64,000 nt of DNA, taken from Streptomyces sp. SID12488 (GTDB lineage Bacteria; Actinomycetota; Actinomycetes; Streptomycetales; Streptomycetaceae). The stretch's first letter is position 1. Every line of letters begins with the position of its first letter. Location: contig NZ_JAAGLT010000025.1 of assembly GCF_010548275.1 (NCBI RefSeq), positions 62,001 through 126,000 on the forward strand. The letters are read 5' to 3'. The notes under the pieces are model-generated. The model had not been told where the DNA came from. It did no database searches and saw only the letters and a program-made list of their open reading frames with translations. Shown here piece by piece: positions 23,955 to 34,013 of this stretch. A program made the translations under genes and the position numbers.

Positions 23955-25145
23955 GTGAGACGTATGACCGCTCGACCCGCGAACGCCCACCAGGCCCGGC
24001 TGCTGCGCCTGTTGCGTGACGGCGGGCCCAACTCCCGGGCCCAGCTCGGGGACCAGATCGACCTGTCACGGTCCAAGCTGGCCGTGGAGGTGGACCGGCT
24101 CCTGGAGACGGGCCTGGTCGTGGCCGACGGACTCGCCGCCTCGCGAGGCGGCCGCCGCTCCCACAACATCCGGCTCGCCCCCGCCCTGCGCTTCCTCGGC
24201 GTCGACATCGGCGCGACCTCGATCGACATCGCGGTCACCAACGCCGAACTGGAAGTGCTGGGACACCTCAACCAGCCCATGGACGTACGCGAGGGCCCGG
24301 TCGCGGTCTTCGAGCAGGTCCTTTCCATGGCGGCCAAGTTGAGAGCCTCCGGACTCGCGGAGGGGTTCGACGGCGCCGGTATCGGCGTCCCGGGCCCGGT
24401 CCGCTTTCCCGAGGGCGTACCGGTCGCCCCGCCGATCATGCCCGGCTGGGACGGCTTCCCCGTACGGGAGGCACTCAGCCAGGAACTGGGCTGCCCGGTG
24501 ATGGTCGACAACGACGTGAACCTGATGGCGATGGGGGAGCAGCACGCGGGCGTCGCCCGTTCCGTCGGCGACTTCCTCTGCGTCAAGATCGGCACCGGAA
24601 TCGGTTGCGGCATCGTCGTCGGCGGTGAGGTCCACCGCGGGGTGACGGGCAGCGCCGGCGACATCGGGCACATCCAGGCGGTGCCCGACGGGCGCCCCTG
24701 TGCCTGCGGCAACCGAGGTTGCCTGGAAGCCCACTTCAGCGGCGCCGCACTCGCCCGCGACGCCAAAGAGGCCGTCCAGCAAGGACGTTCGGCGGAACTC
24801 GCGGCCCGATGGGAGGCGAGCGGCGCCCTGAGCGCCGTCGACGTCGCCGCCGCCGCTGCCGCCGGGGACGCCACCTCGCTCGACCTGATCCGCGAGGGCG
24901 GCAACCGCACCGGCCAGGTGATCGCCGGTCTCGTCAGCTTCTTCAACCCCGGCCTGGTGGTGATCGGCGGCGGGGTGACCGGCCTCGGCCACACCCTGCT
25001 CGCCGCGATCAGAACCCAGGTCTACCGCCAGTCGCTGCCACTGGCGACCGGCAACCTGCCCATCGTGCTGGGGGAGTTGGGCCCCACCGCCGGAGTCATC
25101 GGCGCGTCCCGCCTCATCAGCGACCATCTGTTCTCACCCGCGTAG
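23955..25145 (+). CDS. ROK family transcriptional regulator
   Basis: 396-residue ROK protein. An N-terminal winged helix (HQARLLRLLRDGGPNSRAQL to GLVVADG, about residues 12-62) is fused to a sugar-kinase-like ROK domain (GVDIGATSIDIAVTN from about residue 85). The ROK zinc-site motif is present (GHIQAVPDGRPCACGNRGCLE), as is the catalytic-type Asp region (VMVDNDVNLMAMGE). The start is GTG at 23955; ATG at 23964 is an alternative. It precedes a ribose-type ABC importer on the same strand and is the likely sugar-responsive repressor of that locus. Confidence 0.9.
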   Translation: MRRMTARPANAHQARLLRLLRDGGPNSRAQLGDQIDLSRSKLAVEVDRLLETGLVVADGLAASRGGRRSHNIRLAPALRFLGVDIGATSIDIAVTNAELEVLGHLNQPMDVREGPVAVFEQVLSMAAKLRASGLAEGFDGAGIGVPGPVRFPEGVPVAPPIMPGWDGFPVREALSQELGCPVMVDNDVNLMAMGEQHAGVARSVGDFLCVKIGTGIGCGIVVGGEVHRGVTGSAGDIGHIQAVPDGRPCACGNRGCLEAHFSGAALARDAKEAVQQGRSAELAARWEASGALSAVDVAAAAAAGDATSLDLIREGGNRTGQVIAGLVSFFNPGLVVIGGGVTGLGHTLLAAIRTQVYRQSLPLATGNLPIVLGELGPTAGVIGASRLISDHLFSPA

Positions 25146-25310
25146 ACCGACTCCGTATCCCCGTTTCCCCGCGTCACCCGACTCCGTATCCGCGTCACCC
25201 GACGCACACCACCAGTACAGCGCCCTGCTCTGTCCTGCCCTGCGCAAAACGCCTGCCCGGCAAGCGATCCACCCTGCAACCGGCCCGCACGCCCGCCAAG
25301 GGGAACCGTC

Positions 25311-26888
25311 ATGGCACCAGAACCACCGCTGCTCAGCATGTCCGGCATCACCAAGTCGTTCCCCGGCGTCCGGGCCCTCGACGGCGTCGACCTCGACGTC
25401 CAGGCCGGCGAAGTGCACTGCCTGCTCGGCCAGAACGGGGCCGGAAAGTCCACACTCATCAAGGTCCTGGCCGGCGCCCACCAGCCCGACGACGGCACGA
25501 TCAGCTGGCGCGGCGAGCAGGTCACCCTGCGCTCGCCCATCGCCGCAATGCGCCTCGGAATCGCCACCATCTACCAGGAACTCGACCTGGTGGAGGGCCT
25601 GTCGGTGGCCGAGAACGTCCACCTCGGCCATGAACCCACGGCCGCCGGATTCGTCGTACGGGGAAAGGCCGCCAAGGCGTCGACCGCCGCGCTGCTCAGG
25701 CGACTCGGCCATCCGGAGGTCGAACCAGGCCGCCTGGTGGGGGAGTTGTCGGCGGCGCAGCGGCAGATCGTGTCGATGGCGCGGGCGCTCTCCCACGACG
25801 TACGGCTGATCGTCATGGACGAACCGTCCGCCGCGCTCGACCCGGAGGAGGTCGACAACCTTTTCAGGATCGTCGGCGACCTGACCGCCGACGGGGTCGC
25901 GGTCGTCTACATCTCGCACCGCCTGGAGGAGATCCGCCGCATCGGCGACCGCGTGACCGTACTCAAGGACGGCCGGGCGGTGGCCGGCGGTCTCCCCGCC
26001 AAGTCCACACCGACCCGCGAGGTCGTCGCCCTGATGACCGGCCGCAACGTCGAGTACGTTTTCCCGGAGCGCCCCGCGACACCGGGGGACACGGGCGTCG
26101 CACCGGTCCTCGAAGTCCAGGGGCTGGCCAGGGAAGGGGAGTTCGCGCCCGTCGACCTCACCGTGCGACCCGGTGAGATCGTCGGCCTTGCCGGACTGGT
26201 CGGGTCGGGGCGCTCGGAGATCCTGGAGACGATCTACGGCGCCCGCAAGCCGACAGCCGGTCAAGTCCTCGTCGACGGAAAGGTGTTGAAGCCGGGCAGC
26301 GTGCGGGCCGCAGTGCGCGCCGGGCTCGGACTCGCCCCCGAGGAGCGCAAGGCGCAGGCCCTGCTGATGCTGGAGTCCGTCACCCGCAACGTGTCGGTCT
26401 CCTCCATGTCCCGCTTCGCCCGGGGCGGTTGGATCGACCGGGGCGCCGAACTGGGCGCCGCCCGCACCGCCACCCGCGAGCTGTCGCTACGGCCCGACAA
26501 CCCCTCCGTGCCCGTACGCACCCTCTCCGGCGGCAACCAGCAGAAGGCGGTGCTCGCCCGCTGGCTGCTGCGCGGCTGCCGAGTCCTGCTGCTCGACGAA
26601 CCGACCCGGGGCGTCGACGTCGGCGCCCGCGCCGAGCTGTACGCGGTGATCCGACGCCTTGCCGACGAGGGCCTCGCCGTCCTGCTGGTCTCCAGCGAAG
26701 TGCCCGAGGTGCTCGGCCTCGCCGACCGTGTCCTGGTCCTGCGCGAGGGCCGGGTCGTCCACACGGCACCCGCCCGCGAACTCGACGAACACCGCGTGCT
26801 CGACCTCGTGATGGAAGGAGCCCCTGTGGCCAGCGCATCCTCTGCGGCCGGCAGCCCTGCGGCCGGTGAAAGGGGCCCCGCATCATGA
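25311..26888 (+). CDS. Sugar ABC transporter ATP-binding protein (RbsA/MglA-like)
   Basis: 525-residue protein with two fused ATPase domains of the CUT2 family. Domain 1 (about residues 8-245) has Walker A GQNGAGKST, signature LSAAQRQIVSMARAL, and Walker B LIVMDEPSAAL. Domain 2 (about 260-505) has the degenerate P-loop GLVGSGRSE typical of RbsA, signature LSGGNQQKAVLARWL, and VLLLDEPTRGVDVG. It is the first gene of a transporter operon; its end overlaps the permease start by 4 bp. A 165-bp leader carries a short direct repeat (CGACTCCGTATCC at 25148 and 25180). Confidence 0.94.
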   Translation: MAPEPPLLSMSGITKSFPGVRALDGVDLDVQAGEVHCLLGQNGAGKSTLIKVLAGAHQPDDGTISWRGEQVTLRSPIAAMRLGIATIYQELDLVEGLSVAENVHLGHEPTAAGFVVRGKAAKASTAALLRRLGHPEVEPGRLVGELSAAQRQIVSMARALSHDVRLIVMDEPSAALDPEEVDNLFRIVGDLTADGVAVVYISHRLEEIRRIGDRVTVLKDGRAVAGGLPAKSTPTREVVALMTGRNVEYVFPERPATPGDTGVAPVLEVQGLAREGEFAPVDLTVRPGEIVGLAGLVGSGRSEILETIYGARKPTAGQVLVDGKVLKPGSVRAAVRAGLGLAPEERKAQALLMLESVTRNVSVSSMSRFARGGWIDRGAELGAARTATRELSLRPDNPSVPVRTLSGGNQQKAVLARWLLRGCRVLLLDEPTRGVDVGARAELYAVIRRLADEGLAVLLVSSEVPEVLGLADRVLVLREGRVVHTAPARELDEHRVLDLVMEGAPVASASSAAGSPAAGERGPAS

Positions 26889-27904
26889 CGCAGCCCGTGT
26901 CCCCGCCGCGCACCAGCACCGACAAGGTCCCGTCGACCGGTCAACTCCCGGCCTGGCGAGGCGTGGTGGCCCGCGCCGACATCCGCACCCTCTCCCTCCT
27001 CGGTGTCCTTGCCGCACTGATCGTCGTCGGCGGGATCACCAAGCCCGACGAGTTCCTCGACACCCGCAACCTCCAACTGGTCCTCACCCAGGGCTCGGTG
27101 ATCGGTGTCGTCACCGTCGGGATGACCTTCGTCATCATGTCGGGCGGCATCGACCTGTCGGTCGGCGCGATCGTGGCCCTCTCCTCGGTGTGGGCGACCA
27201 CCGTCGCCACCCAGGAGTACGGCTTCGCGGGCATCCTCTTCACCGCGGTGCTCGTCGGAGTGGGCTGCGGACTGGTCAACGGACTGCTCATCGCGTACGG
27301 CGGGATGGTGCCGTTCATCGCCACGCTCGCCATGCTGGCCTCGGCGCGCGGACTCGCCCTCCAGATCACGGACGGTTCGACGCAGATCGTCTCGATCGAC
27401 AGCGTCCTCGACCTGGGCGAGCGCGACGCGTACATCCTCGGTGTCCCGCCACTGGTGCTGGTCTTCGCGGTAGTGACGATCATCGGCTGGCTGATTCTGA
27501 ACCGCACCACCTTCGGCCGCCGCACGGTCGCCGTGGGCGGCAACGCGGAGGCGGCCCGCCTGGCAGGCATCGACGTACGCCGCCAGCGCCTCTATCTCTA
27601 CCTCCTGTCCGGACTGTGCTGCGGGATCGCCGCTTTCCTGCTGATCATCCTGTCCGGTTCGGGCCAGAACACCAACGGCAACCTGTACGAGCTGGACGCC
27701 ATCGCCGCCGCGATCATCGGCGGCACCCTGCTCAGCGGGGGTCGCGGCACCATCGTCGGCTCCGTGCTGGGCGTCCTGATCTTCACCACGATCACCAACA
27801 TCTTCGCCCTGAACAACCTGCAGAGCGATGTGCAGCAGATCGCCAAGGGCGCGATCATCGTCGCCGCCGTGCTCGTCCAGCGCCGTACCGCCGGCACGAC
27901 CTGA
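26885..27904 (+). CDS. Sugar ABC transporter permease (RbsC-like)
   Basis: 339-residue CUT2 permease with about ten hydrophobic segments. The family motifs FVIMSGGIDLSVGAIVAL (residues about 80-97) and GGNAEAARLAGI with the downstream IIGGTLLSGGRGTIVGSVLG are clear. It overlaps the ATPase gene (ATGA), and the substrate-binding gene follows after 17 bp. It works with those two to import a monosaccharide or cyclitol. Confidence 0.94.
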   Translation: MTQPVSPPRTSTDKVPSTGQLPAWRGVVARADIRTLSLLGVLAALIVVGGITKPDEFLDTRNLQLVLTQGSVIGVVTVGMTFVIMSGGIDLSVGAIVALSSVWATTVATQEYGFAGILFTAVLVGVGCGLVNGLLIAYGGMVPFIATLAMLASARGLALQITDGSTQIVSIDSVLDLGERDAYILGVPPLVLVFAVVTIIGWLILNRTTFGRRTVAVGGNAEAARLAGIDVRRQRLYLYLLSGLCCGIAAFLLIILSGSGQNTNGNLYELDAIAAAIIGGTLLSGGRGTIVGSVLGVLIFTTITNIFALNNLQSDVQQIAKGAIIVAAVLVQRRTAGTT

Positions 27905-27921
27905 GGGAAGGGTTCACCGCC

Positions 27922-28971
27922 ATGCCAGAACCGACGCCTTTCACAAGCCGCAGAGGACTGCTCTTCGGGACCGCCGCCGTCGGGGCGGGAGTCCTGCTCG
28001 CCGGTTGCACCAGCAACGAGCCCGACGACGAGCCCGCCGCGAACGACGACCAGCCGGCCGCCGCCGACACCCCCGGCAAGGCCGTCACCATCGGCTTCGC
28101 CGGACCGCAGGCCGACCACGGCTGGCTCAACGCGATCAACGACAACGCCAAGAACCGGGCGAAGAAGTACTCCGACGTGACACTGGAGATCACCGAGGGC
28201 TCGAACGACACCGCGGCCCAGATCGGCCAGATCGAGACGCTGATCAACAAGAAGGTCGACGTGCTGGTGATCCTGCCCGCCGACGGCAAGGCGCTCACCC
28301 AGGTCGGCCTGAAGGCGATGCGCGCCGGCATCCCCGTCGTCAACTTGGACCGGATCTTCAACACCCCGCAGGCGTACCGCTGTTGGATAGGCGGGGACAA
28401 CTACGGCATGGGCCTCAACGCCGGTCACTACATCGGCGAGCAGCTCAAGGACGTGGACGACGCCAAGGTCATCGAACTCGCCGGCCTCGACAACCTGGAA
28501 CTGACCAAGCAGCGCACCCAGGGCTTCGACGACGCCCTGAAGAACTACCCGAACATCAAGAAGGTCGCCCGCCAGGCCGCCGAGTTCACGGTCGAGTCGG
28601 GCCAGGCCAAGATGGCCCAACTCCTGCAGGCCCAGGCCAAGTTCGACGCCCTGTGGAACCACGACGACGACCAGGGCGTGGGCGCACTGCGGGCGATCGA
28701 ACAGGCCGGCCGCGACGACTTCCTGATGGTCGGTGGCGCGGGCGCCCTCTCCGCCTTCCAGGCGATCAAGCAGGGCAACAGTGTCCTGAAGGCGACGGTG
28801 CTCTATCCGCCCACGATGGCCGCGTCGGCGATCGACCTGGCCCGCGCGCTGGGCCAGGGCAAGGGAGTCGGCGGCCTCTCCGAGTTCGAGATCCCGTCGT
28901 CCCTGACCCTGTACTCGGCGGTCGTCGACAAGGACAACGTCGACCAGTACATGCCCACGGGCTTCAAGTAG
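27922..28971 (+). CDS. Sugar ABC transporter substrate-binding lipoprotein (RbsB-like)
   Basis: 349-residue protein with a twin-arginine-like signal (SRRGLLFG) and a lipobox (LLAGC, lipidated Cys about residue 32), then an acidic linker. The periplasmic-binding domain follows (VTIGFAGPQADHGWLNAINDN, then INKKVDVLVILPADGKAL, GIPVVNLDR, KQRTQGFDDALK). It belongs to the type I ribose/galactose/inositol-binding group. The ligand is not predictable; the neighbouring inositol-type and 3-keto-sugar genes suggest a cyclitol or modified hexose. Confidence 0.92.
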   Translation: MPEPTPFTSRRGLLFGTAAVGAGVLLAGCTSNEPDDEPAANDDQPAAADTPGKAVTIGFAGPQADHGWLNAINDNAKNRAKKYSDVTLEITEGSNDTAAQIGQIETLINKKVDVLVILPADGKALTQVGLKAMRAGIPVVNLDRIFNTPQAYRCWIGGDNYGMGLNAGHYIGEQLKDVDDAKVIELAGLDNLELTKQRTQGFDDALKNYPNIKKVARQAAEFTVESGQAKMAQLLQAQAKFDALWNHDDDQGVGALRAIEQAGRDDFLMVGGAGALSAFQAIKQGNSVLKATVLYPPTMAASAIDLARALGQGKGVGGLSEFEIPSSLTLYSAVVDKDNVDQYMPTGFK

Positions 28972-29021
28972 GACGACCGGCGGGGGCTTTAGGGGGCGAG
29001 GTTTTCACGCGTGCGGTTCTG

Positions 29022-29070
29022 CCGCGCCCTTAAGGGGCGCGGGGAACTGCGCGACCAGCCACGACGAACC
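29022..29070 (+). repeat. Streptomyces intergenic repeat (GCGGGGAACTGCGCGAC type), copy B
   Basis: A hairpin (GCGCCCTTAAGGGGCGC) is followed by GGGGAACTGCGCGACCAGCC, the same element as at 1390-1430 but in the opposite orientation. It lies between the substrate-binding gene and the dehydrogenase gene and may attenuate readthrough. Confidence 0.6.
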
Positions 29071-29118
29071 CGCGCCGACCCGCTGACCTCACCCCCCCAC
29101 CACGAGGAGGACCTCCGA

Positions 29119-30384
29119 ATGGCACAGCCGCAGGCAGACGCCGCCGAGGACGGAAAGCCGGTCCTGGGCGTCGGCATGGTCGGATACGCGTTCATGGGCG
29201 CAGCCCACTCCCAGGGCTGGCGCACCGTTGGCCATGTCTTCGACCTGCCCCGGCGCCCGGCGCTCGCCGCGATCTGTGGCCGGGACGCCGGTGCCGTCCG
29301 AGCGGCAGCGGACCGGCACGGCTGGGCGGCGGCCGAGACCGACTGGCGTGCCCTGATCGAACGGGACGACGTCGACCTTGTCGACATCTGCACCCCCGGC
29401 GACAGCCACGCCGAGATCGCGCTCGCCGCCCTCGCCGCAGGCAAACACGTACTGTGCGAGAAACCCCTCGCGAACACCGTCGAGGAAGCCGTTGCGATGA
29501 CCGTGGCAGCCGAAGAAGCCGAGCAACGCGGCCAGTTGGCCATGGTCGGCTTCAACTACCGTCGTCTGCCCGCCACCGCGCTCGCCCGTTCCATGGTCGC
29601 CGAGGGCAGGCTCGGCAGCCTGCGGCACGTACGGGTGACGTACCTTCAGGACTGGCTGGTGGACCCGGAGTTCCCGCTGACCTGGCGGCTGCGCAAGGAG
29701 ACGGCCGGGTCGGGCGCGCTCGGCGACCTGGGTGCCCACATCGTCGACCTCGCCCAGTACCTCGTGGGCGAACTCCTCGCCGGGGTCTCCGCCCTCACCG
29801 AAACCTTCGTACGCGAACGTCCGTTGCCCGGTGGCCCGACCAGTGGCCTGACTGCCACCGCGACCGCCGGCGCCGGACAGGTCACCGTGGACGACGCCGC
29901 CGTCTTCACCGGCCGCTTTGCCTCGGGCGCCCTCGCCTCGTTCGAGGCAACCCGGTACGCGACCGGCCGCAAGAACGCCCTGCGTATCGAACTCAACGGC
30001 GAACGCGGTTCGTTGGCCTTCGACCTGGAACGCCTCAACGAGCTCGCCTACCACGACGGCACCGAACCCGGCACCCACGCGGGCTTCCGCCGCATCCTTG
30101 TCACCGAGCCCGACCATCCCTACCTGGACGCATGGTGGCCGCCGGGTCACGGCCTCGGCTACGAGCACTCCTTCGTCCACCAGGCCCGCGATCTGGTCCT
30201 CGCGATAGCCGAGGGCAGCCGGCCCCGGCCGTCCTTCGCGGAGGGTCTCCAGGTACAACGCGTCCTGGCGGCGGTGGAGGAGAGCGCGGAGAAGAACTCC
30301 GTCTACACGCCCATAGCGGGCTCACCCACATCGGTCTCGCCCGTATTGACTTCATCCCTGTCGACTTCACCCCTGTCGGACTGA
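29119..30384 (+). CDS. Gfo/Idh/MocA family sugar oxidoreductase
   Basis: 421-residue NAD(P)-dependent dehydrogenase. The Rossmann start is GVGMVGYAFMGAAHSQGW (about residues 17-34), CTPGDSHAEIALAAL is present, and the family motif CEKPLANT carries the catalytic Lys. The C-terminal alpha/beta domain follows (GSGALGDLGAHIVDLAQYL). A GAGGAGG site precedes ATG 29119. The last ~15 residues form a Ser/Thr/Pro/Leu tail made by a 15-bp repeat near 30342-30375. In this locus it probably oxidises the imported sugar, for example to a 3-keto sugar. Confidence 0.92.
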   Translation: MAQPQADAAEDGKPVLGVGMVGYAFMGAAHSQGWRTVGHVFDLPRRPALAAICGRDAGAVRAAADRHGWAAAETDWRALIERDDVDLVDICTPGDSHAEIALAALAAGKHVLCEKPLANTVEEAVAMTVAAEEAEQRGQLAMVGFNYRRLPATALARSMVAEGRLGSLRHVRVTYLQDWLVDPEFPLTWRLRKETAGSGALGDLGAHIVDLAQYLVGELLAGVSALTETFVRERPLPGGPTSGLTATATAGAGQVTVDDAAVFTGRFASGALASFEATRYATGRKNALRIELNGERGSLAFDLERLNELAYHDGTEPGTHAGFRRILVTEPDHPYLDAWWPPGHGLGYEHSFVHQARDLVLAIAEGSRPRPSFAEGLQVQRVLAAVEESAEKNSVYTPIAGSPTSVSPVLTSSLSTSPLSD

Positions 30385-30399
30385 GGAGGCTCGACGAGA

Positions 30400-31404
30400 A
30401 TGCCGCGCGACTTCACACTCTTCACCGGCCAGTGGGCCGACCTGCCTCTCGAAGAGGTCTGCCGCCTCGCCCGTGACTTCGGCTACGACGGACTCGAACT
30501 CGCCTGCTGGGGCGACCACTTCGAGGTCGACAAGGCCCTCGCGGATCCTTCCTATCTGGCGGGCCGCCACCAACTCCTCGACAAGTACGGCCTCAAGTGC
30601 TGGGCGATCTCCAACCACCTGGTCGGCCAGGCCGTGTGCGACGCCATCATCGACGAACGGCACCAGGCGATCCTGCCCGCCCGTATCTGGGGCGACGGCG
30701 ACGCGGAGGGTGTGCGGCAACGGGCGGCGGCCGAGATCGCCGACACGGCGCGGGCAGCCGCCGCCTTCGGCGTCGACACCGTCATCGGCTTCACGGGCTC
30801 CGCGATCTGGCACCTGGTCGCGATGTTCCCGCCCGCCCCCGAGTCGATGATCGACCGTGGCTACCAGGACTTCGCCGACCGCTGGAACCCGATCCTCGAC
30901 GTCTTCGACGCCCAGGGTGTGCGGTTCGCACACGAGGTCCACCCGAGCGAGATCGCCTACGACTACTGGACAACCCAGCGCGCACTGGAGGCAGTTGACC
31001 ACCGAACCGCCTTCGGCCTGAACTTCGACCCCTCGCACTTCGTGTGGCAGGACCTCGACCCGGTCGGCTTCCTGTGGGACTTCCGCGACCGGATCTACCA
31101 CGTCGACTGCAAGGAGGCCCGCAAACGGCTCGACGGCCGCAACGGCCGCCTCGGCTCGCATCTGCCCTGGGGCGACCCGCGGCGCGGCTGGGACTTCGTG
31201 TCGGCCGGCCATGGCGACGTCCCCTGGGAGGACGTCTTCCGCATGCTGCGCTCCATCGACTACCGGGGGCCCATCTCCGTGGAGTGGGAGGACGCCGGCA
31301 TGGACCGGCTCCAGGGCGCCCCCGAGGCACTGACCCGCCTCAAGGTGTACGACTTCGACCCGCCGTCGGCCTCGTTCGACGCGGCGTTCGGCAGCAACGA
31401 CTGA
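30400..31404 (+). CDS. Sugar phosphate isomerase/epimerase (xylose isomerase-like TIM barrel)
   Basis: 334-residue AP-endonuclease-2/xylose-isomerase-like barrel. It opens LEEVCRLARDFGYDGLELACW. Metal-ligand segments are VRFAHEVHPSEIAYD (Glu), FGLNFDPSHFVWQ (Asp, His), YHVDCKEARK (Asp), and SVEWEDAGMD (Glu). It starts 15 bp after the Gfo/Idh/MocA stop with a GAGGAGG site. The pair is typical of inositol and keto-sugar operons. The exact isomerisation or lyase reaction is not determinable. Confidence 0.9.
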   Translation: MPRDFTLFTGQWADLPLEEVCRLARDFGYDGLELACWGDHFEVDKALADPSYLAGRHQLLDKYGLKCWAISNHLVGQAVCDAIIDERHQAILPARIWGDGDAEGVRQRAAAEIADTARAAAAFGVDTVIGFTGSAIWHLVAMFPPAPESMIDRGYQDFADRWNPILDVFDAQGVRFAHEVHPSEIAYDYWTTQRALEAVDHRTAFGLNFDPSHFVWQDLDPVGFLWDFRDRIYHVDCKEARKRLDGRNGRLGSHLPWGDPRRGWDFVSAGHGDVPWEDVFRMLRSIDYRGPISVEWEDAGMDRLQGAPEALTRLKVYDFDPPSASFDAAFGSND

Positions 31405-31487
31405 GTCGTTCCTGACTGTTCCGGGGTGACGGCGCACCCCGGCGTATCGCACCCGCATGTACCACGAGCTCCATTCTGGAGGCATTC

Positions 31488-34001
31488 GTGCACGCGAAAG
31501 ACGGCCCCACCCGCACCGGAAGAATCGCGAGTCGCAGACGACACCCCCAAGTCCGCAGAGTGCTCGCCCTGTTCACGGGCGCGCTGCTCGCGGGAGCGTC
31601 ACTGACCCTGGTCGCACCCCAGGCCGGCGCAGCCGTCGCCGACCCGGCAACAGCGCCCGCCCCAGCTGCTGCCGAGGACTTCCAGCAGGTCACGCTGGCG
31701 AAGGGCGAACCGGAGGTCGGTGAGCCCATGTCGCTCGCCGTCCTCCCCGACCGCTCGGTCCTGCACACCTCGCGCGACGGCGAACTCCGCATCACCGACG
31801 CCGCCGGAAACACCCGGCTGGCAGGCAAGCTCGACGTCTACTCCCATGACGAAGAAGGCCTCCAAGGCATCGGCGTGGACCCGCAGTTCAGCTCCAACCG
31901 CTTCATCTACCTCTACTACGCACCCCCGTTGAACACCCCGGCGGGCGACGCCCCCGAGACGGGCACCGCAGCCGACTTCGCGCCCTTCGACGGCGTCAAC
32001 CGGCTCTCCCGATTCGTCCTCAACGCCGACGGCACCCTGAACAAGGCCAGCGAGACGAAGGTCCTCGACGTCCCGGCCTCACGCGGCCTGTGCTGCCATG
32101 TCGGCGGCGACATCGACTTCGACGCGGCGGGCAACCTGTACCTGTCGACGGGCGACGACACCAACCCCTTCCAGTCCGACGGCTTCACGCCCATCGACGA
32201 GCGCGCGAACCGCAACCCGGCCTTCGACGCACAGCGTTCGGCCGGCAACACCAACGACCTGCGCGGCAAGATCCTGCGTGTCAAGGTCGACGCCGACGGC
32301 ACGTACACCGTCCCGGCCGGCAACCTGTTCGCGCCCGGCACGGACAGGACGCGCCCCGAGATCTACGCGATGGGCTTCCGAAACCCGTTCCGCTTCAGCG
32401 TCGACAAAGCGACCGGCATCCTCTACATCGGTGAGTACGGTCCCGACGCGGGTGCGGCTGATCCGGCCCGAGGCCCCGCAGGCCAGGTCGAGTTCGCCCG
32501 TGTCACCGGCCCCGGCAACTTCGGCTGGCCCTACTGCACCGGCGCCAACGACCCTTACGTGGACTACGACTTCGCGACCGGCACATCAGGTGCGGCCTTC
32601 GACTGCGCCGCCCCGAAGAACAACTCGCCCCACAACACCGGCCTGACCGACCTTCCCCCGGCGCAGGCCGCCTGGATCCCGTACAACGGCGCGTCCGTAC
32701 CGGAGTTCGGCGACGGCTCCGAGTCACCAATGGGCGGCCCGGTCTACCACTACGACGCCTCGCTCGACTCCCCGGTCAAGTTCCCGGAGGCCTACGACGG
32801 CGACTTCTTCGCCGGCGAGTTCGGCCGCCGCTGGATCAAGCGGATCACCAGCGACGGCGACGGGACCGTCCAGTCCATCAACGACATTCCGTGGACCGGC
32901 ACCCAGGTGATGGACATGGCCTTCGGGCCGGACGGCGCACTGTACGTCCTCGACTACGGCATCTCGTGGTTCGGCGGCGACGAGCACTCCGCCCTGTACC
33001 GCATCGAGAACGCCACCGACGGCCACTCCCCGGTCGCGCAGGCCGCCGCCGACGTCACCTCCGGCCAGGCCCCGCTGAAGGTGAGGTTCTCCTCCGCCGG
33101 CACCACCGACCAGGACGGCGACGCCCTCACGTACAGCTGGGACTTCGGCGACGGCGGTACGTCGACCGCCGCGAACCCCTCCCACAAGTACAGGAAGAAC
33201 GGGACGTACACGGCGACGGTGACCGCCAAGGACACCACCGGCCGTACGGGTGGCGCGAGCGTCCAGGTCGTGGTCGGCAACACCGCACCCAAGGTGGTCC
33301 TGCAACTCCCGCAGGACGGGCAGCTGTTCGCGTTCGGTGACGCGATCCCGTTCAAGGTGAAGGTCACCGACCGGGAGGACGGCCGGTCCATCGACTGCAC
33401 CAAGGTCCAGGTCACCTTCATCCTCGGTCACGACAGCCACGGCCACCCGCAGACCTCGGCGAACGGCTGCTCCGGCACCATCCAGACCAGCGCCGACGGC
33501 GGCCACGACCCGGACGCCAACATCTTCGGGGTCTTCGACGCCCAGTACACCGACCTCGGTGGTGGCGGCCAGGCACCCCTGACCACCCACGACCAGAACG
33601 TCGTCCAGCCCGACCACCGTCAGGCCGAGCACTTCAACAACTCATCAGGCGCAGTGGTGAGTTCACGGGAGTCGGCAAACGGCGGCAAGGCGGTCGGCGA
33701 CATCGACAACGGCGACTGGATCGCCTTCACCCCGTACGTCCTGAGCAACGCCAAGTCGCTCACGGCACGCGTCGCCTCGGCCGGCCCGGGCGGCAGGCTG
33801 GAGATCCGCGCGGGTTCCCCGACCGGCAAGGTGCTGGGCCGCGCGACCGTACCGGCGACCGGCGGCTGGGACACCTACCAGGACGTCACCGCCGGGCTGT
33901 CCCACGCCCCGCAGGGCACGACCACGCTCTACCTGGTCTTCAAGGGAGCCGCGAGCGGCGACCTGTACGAGGTGGACGACTTCGCCTTCACCACGGGTTG
34001 A
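31488..34001 (+). CDS. Secreted PQQ sugar dehydrogenase-like propeller with PKD and CBM6 domains
   Basis: 837-residue extracellular protein. A signal peptide covers about residues 1-48. A PQQ glucose/sorbosone dehydrogenase-type propeller (about 65-505) has EEGLQGIGVDPQF, GLCCHVGGDIDFDAAGNLYLST (with the active-site-type His), and MGFRNPFRFSVD. A PKD domain (about 510-595; YSWDFGDGGTST) is followed by an unassigned beta region and a CBM6-like module (about 705-837; GDIDNGDWIAFTPY). The start is GTG at 31488 with TGGAGG. It likely oxidises sugars outside the cell or binds them for uptake. Confidence 0.88.
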   Translation: MHAKDGPTRTGRIASRRRHPQVRRVLALFTGALLAGASLTLVAPQAGAAVADPATAPAPAAAEDFQQVTLAKGEPEVGEPMSLAVLPDRSVLHTSRDGELRITDAAGNTRLAGKLDVYSHDEEGLQGIGVDPQFSSNRFIYLYYAPPLNTPAGDAPETGTAADFAPFDGVNRLSRFVLNADGTLNKASETKVLDVPASRGLCCHVGGDIDFDAAGNLYLSTGDDTNPFQSDGFTPIDERANRNPAFDAQRSAGNTNDLRGKILRVKVDADGTYTVPAGNLFAPGTDRTRPEIYAMGFRNPFRFSVDKATGILYIGEYGPDAGAADPARGPAGQVEFARVTGPGNFGWPYCTGANDPYVDYDFATGTSGAAFDCAAPKNNSPHNTGLTDLPPAQAAWIPYNGASVPEFGDGSESPMGGPVYHYDASLDSPVKFPEAYDGDFFAGEFGRRWIKRITSDGDGTVQSINDIPWTGTQVMDMAFGPDGALYVLDYGISWFGGDEHSALYRIENATDGHSPVAQAAADVTSGQAPLKVRFSSAGTTDQDGDALTYSWDFGDGGTSTAANPSHKYRKNGTYTATVTAKDTTGRTGGASVQVVVGNTAPKVVLQLPQDGQLFAFGDAIPFKVKVTDREDGRSIDCTKVQVTFILGHDSHGHPQTSANGCSGTIQTSADGGHDPDANIFGVFDAQYTDLGGGGQAPLTTHDQNVVQPDHRQAEHFNNSSGAVVSSRESANGGKAVGDIDNGDWIAFTPYVLSNAKSLTARVASAGPGGRLEIRAGSPTGKVLGRATVPATGGWDTYQDVTAGLSHAPQGTTTLYLVFKGAASGDLYEVDDFAFTTG

Positions 34002-34013
34002 GGGGAGTGCGCC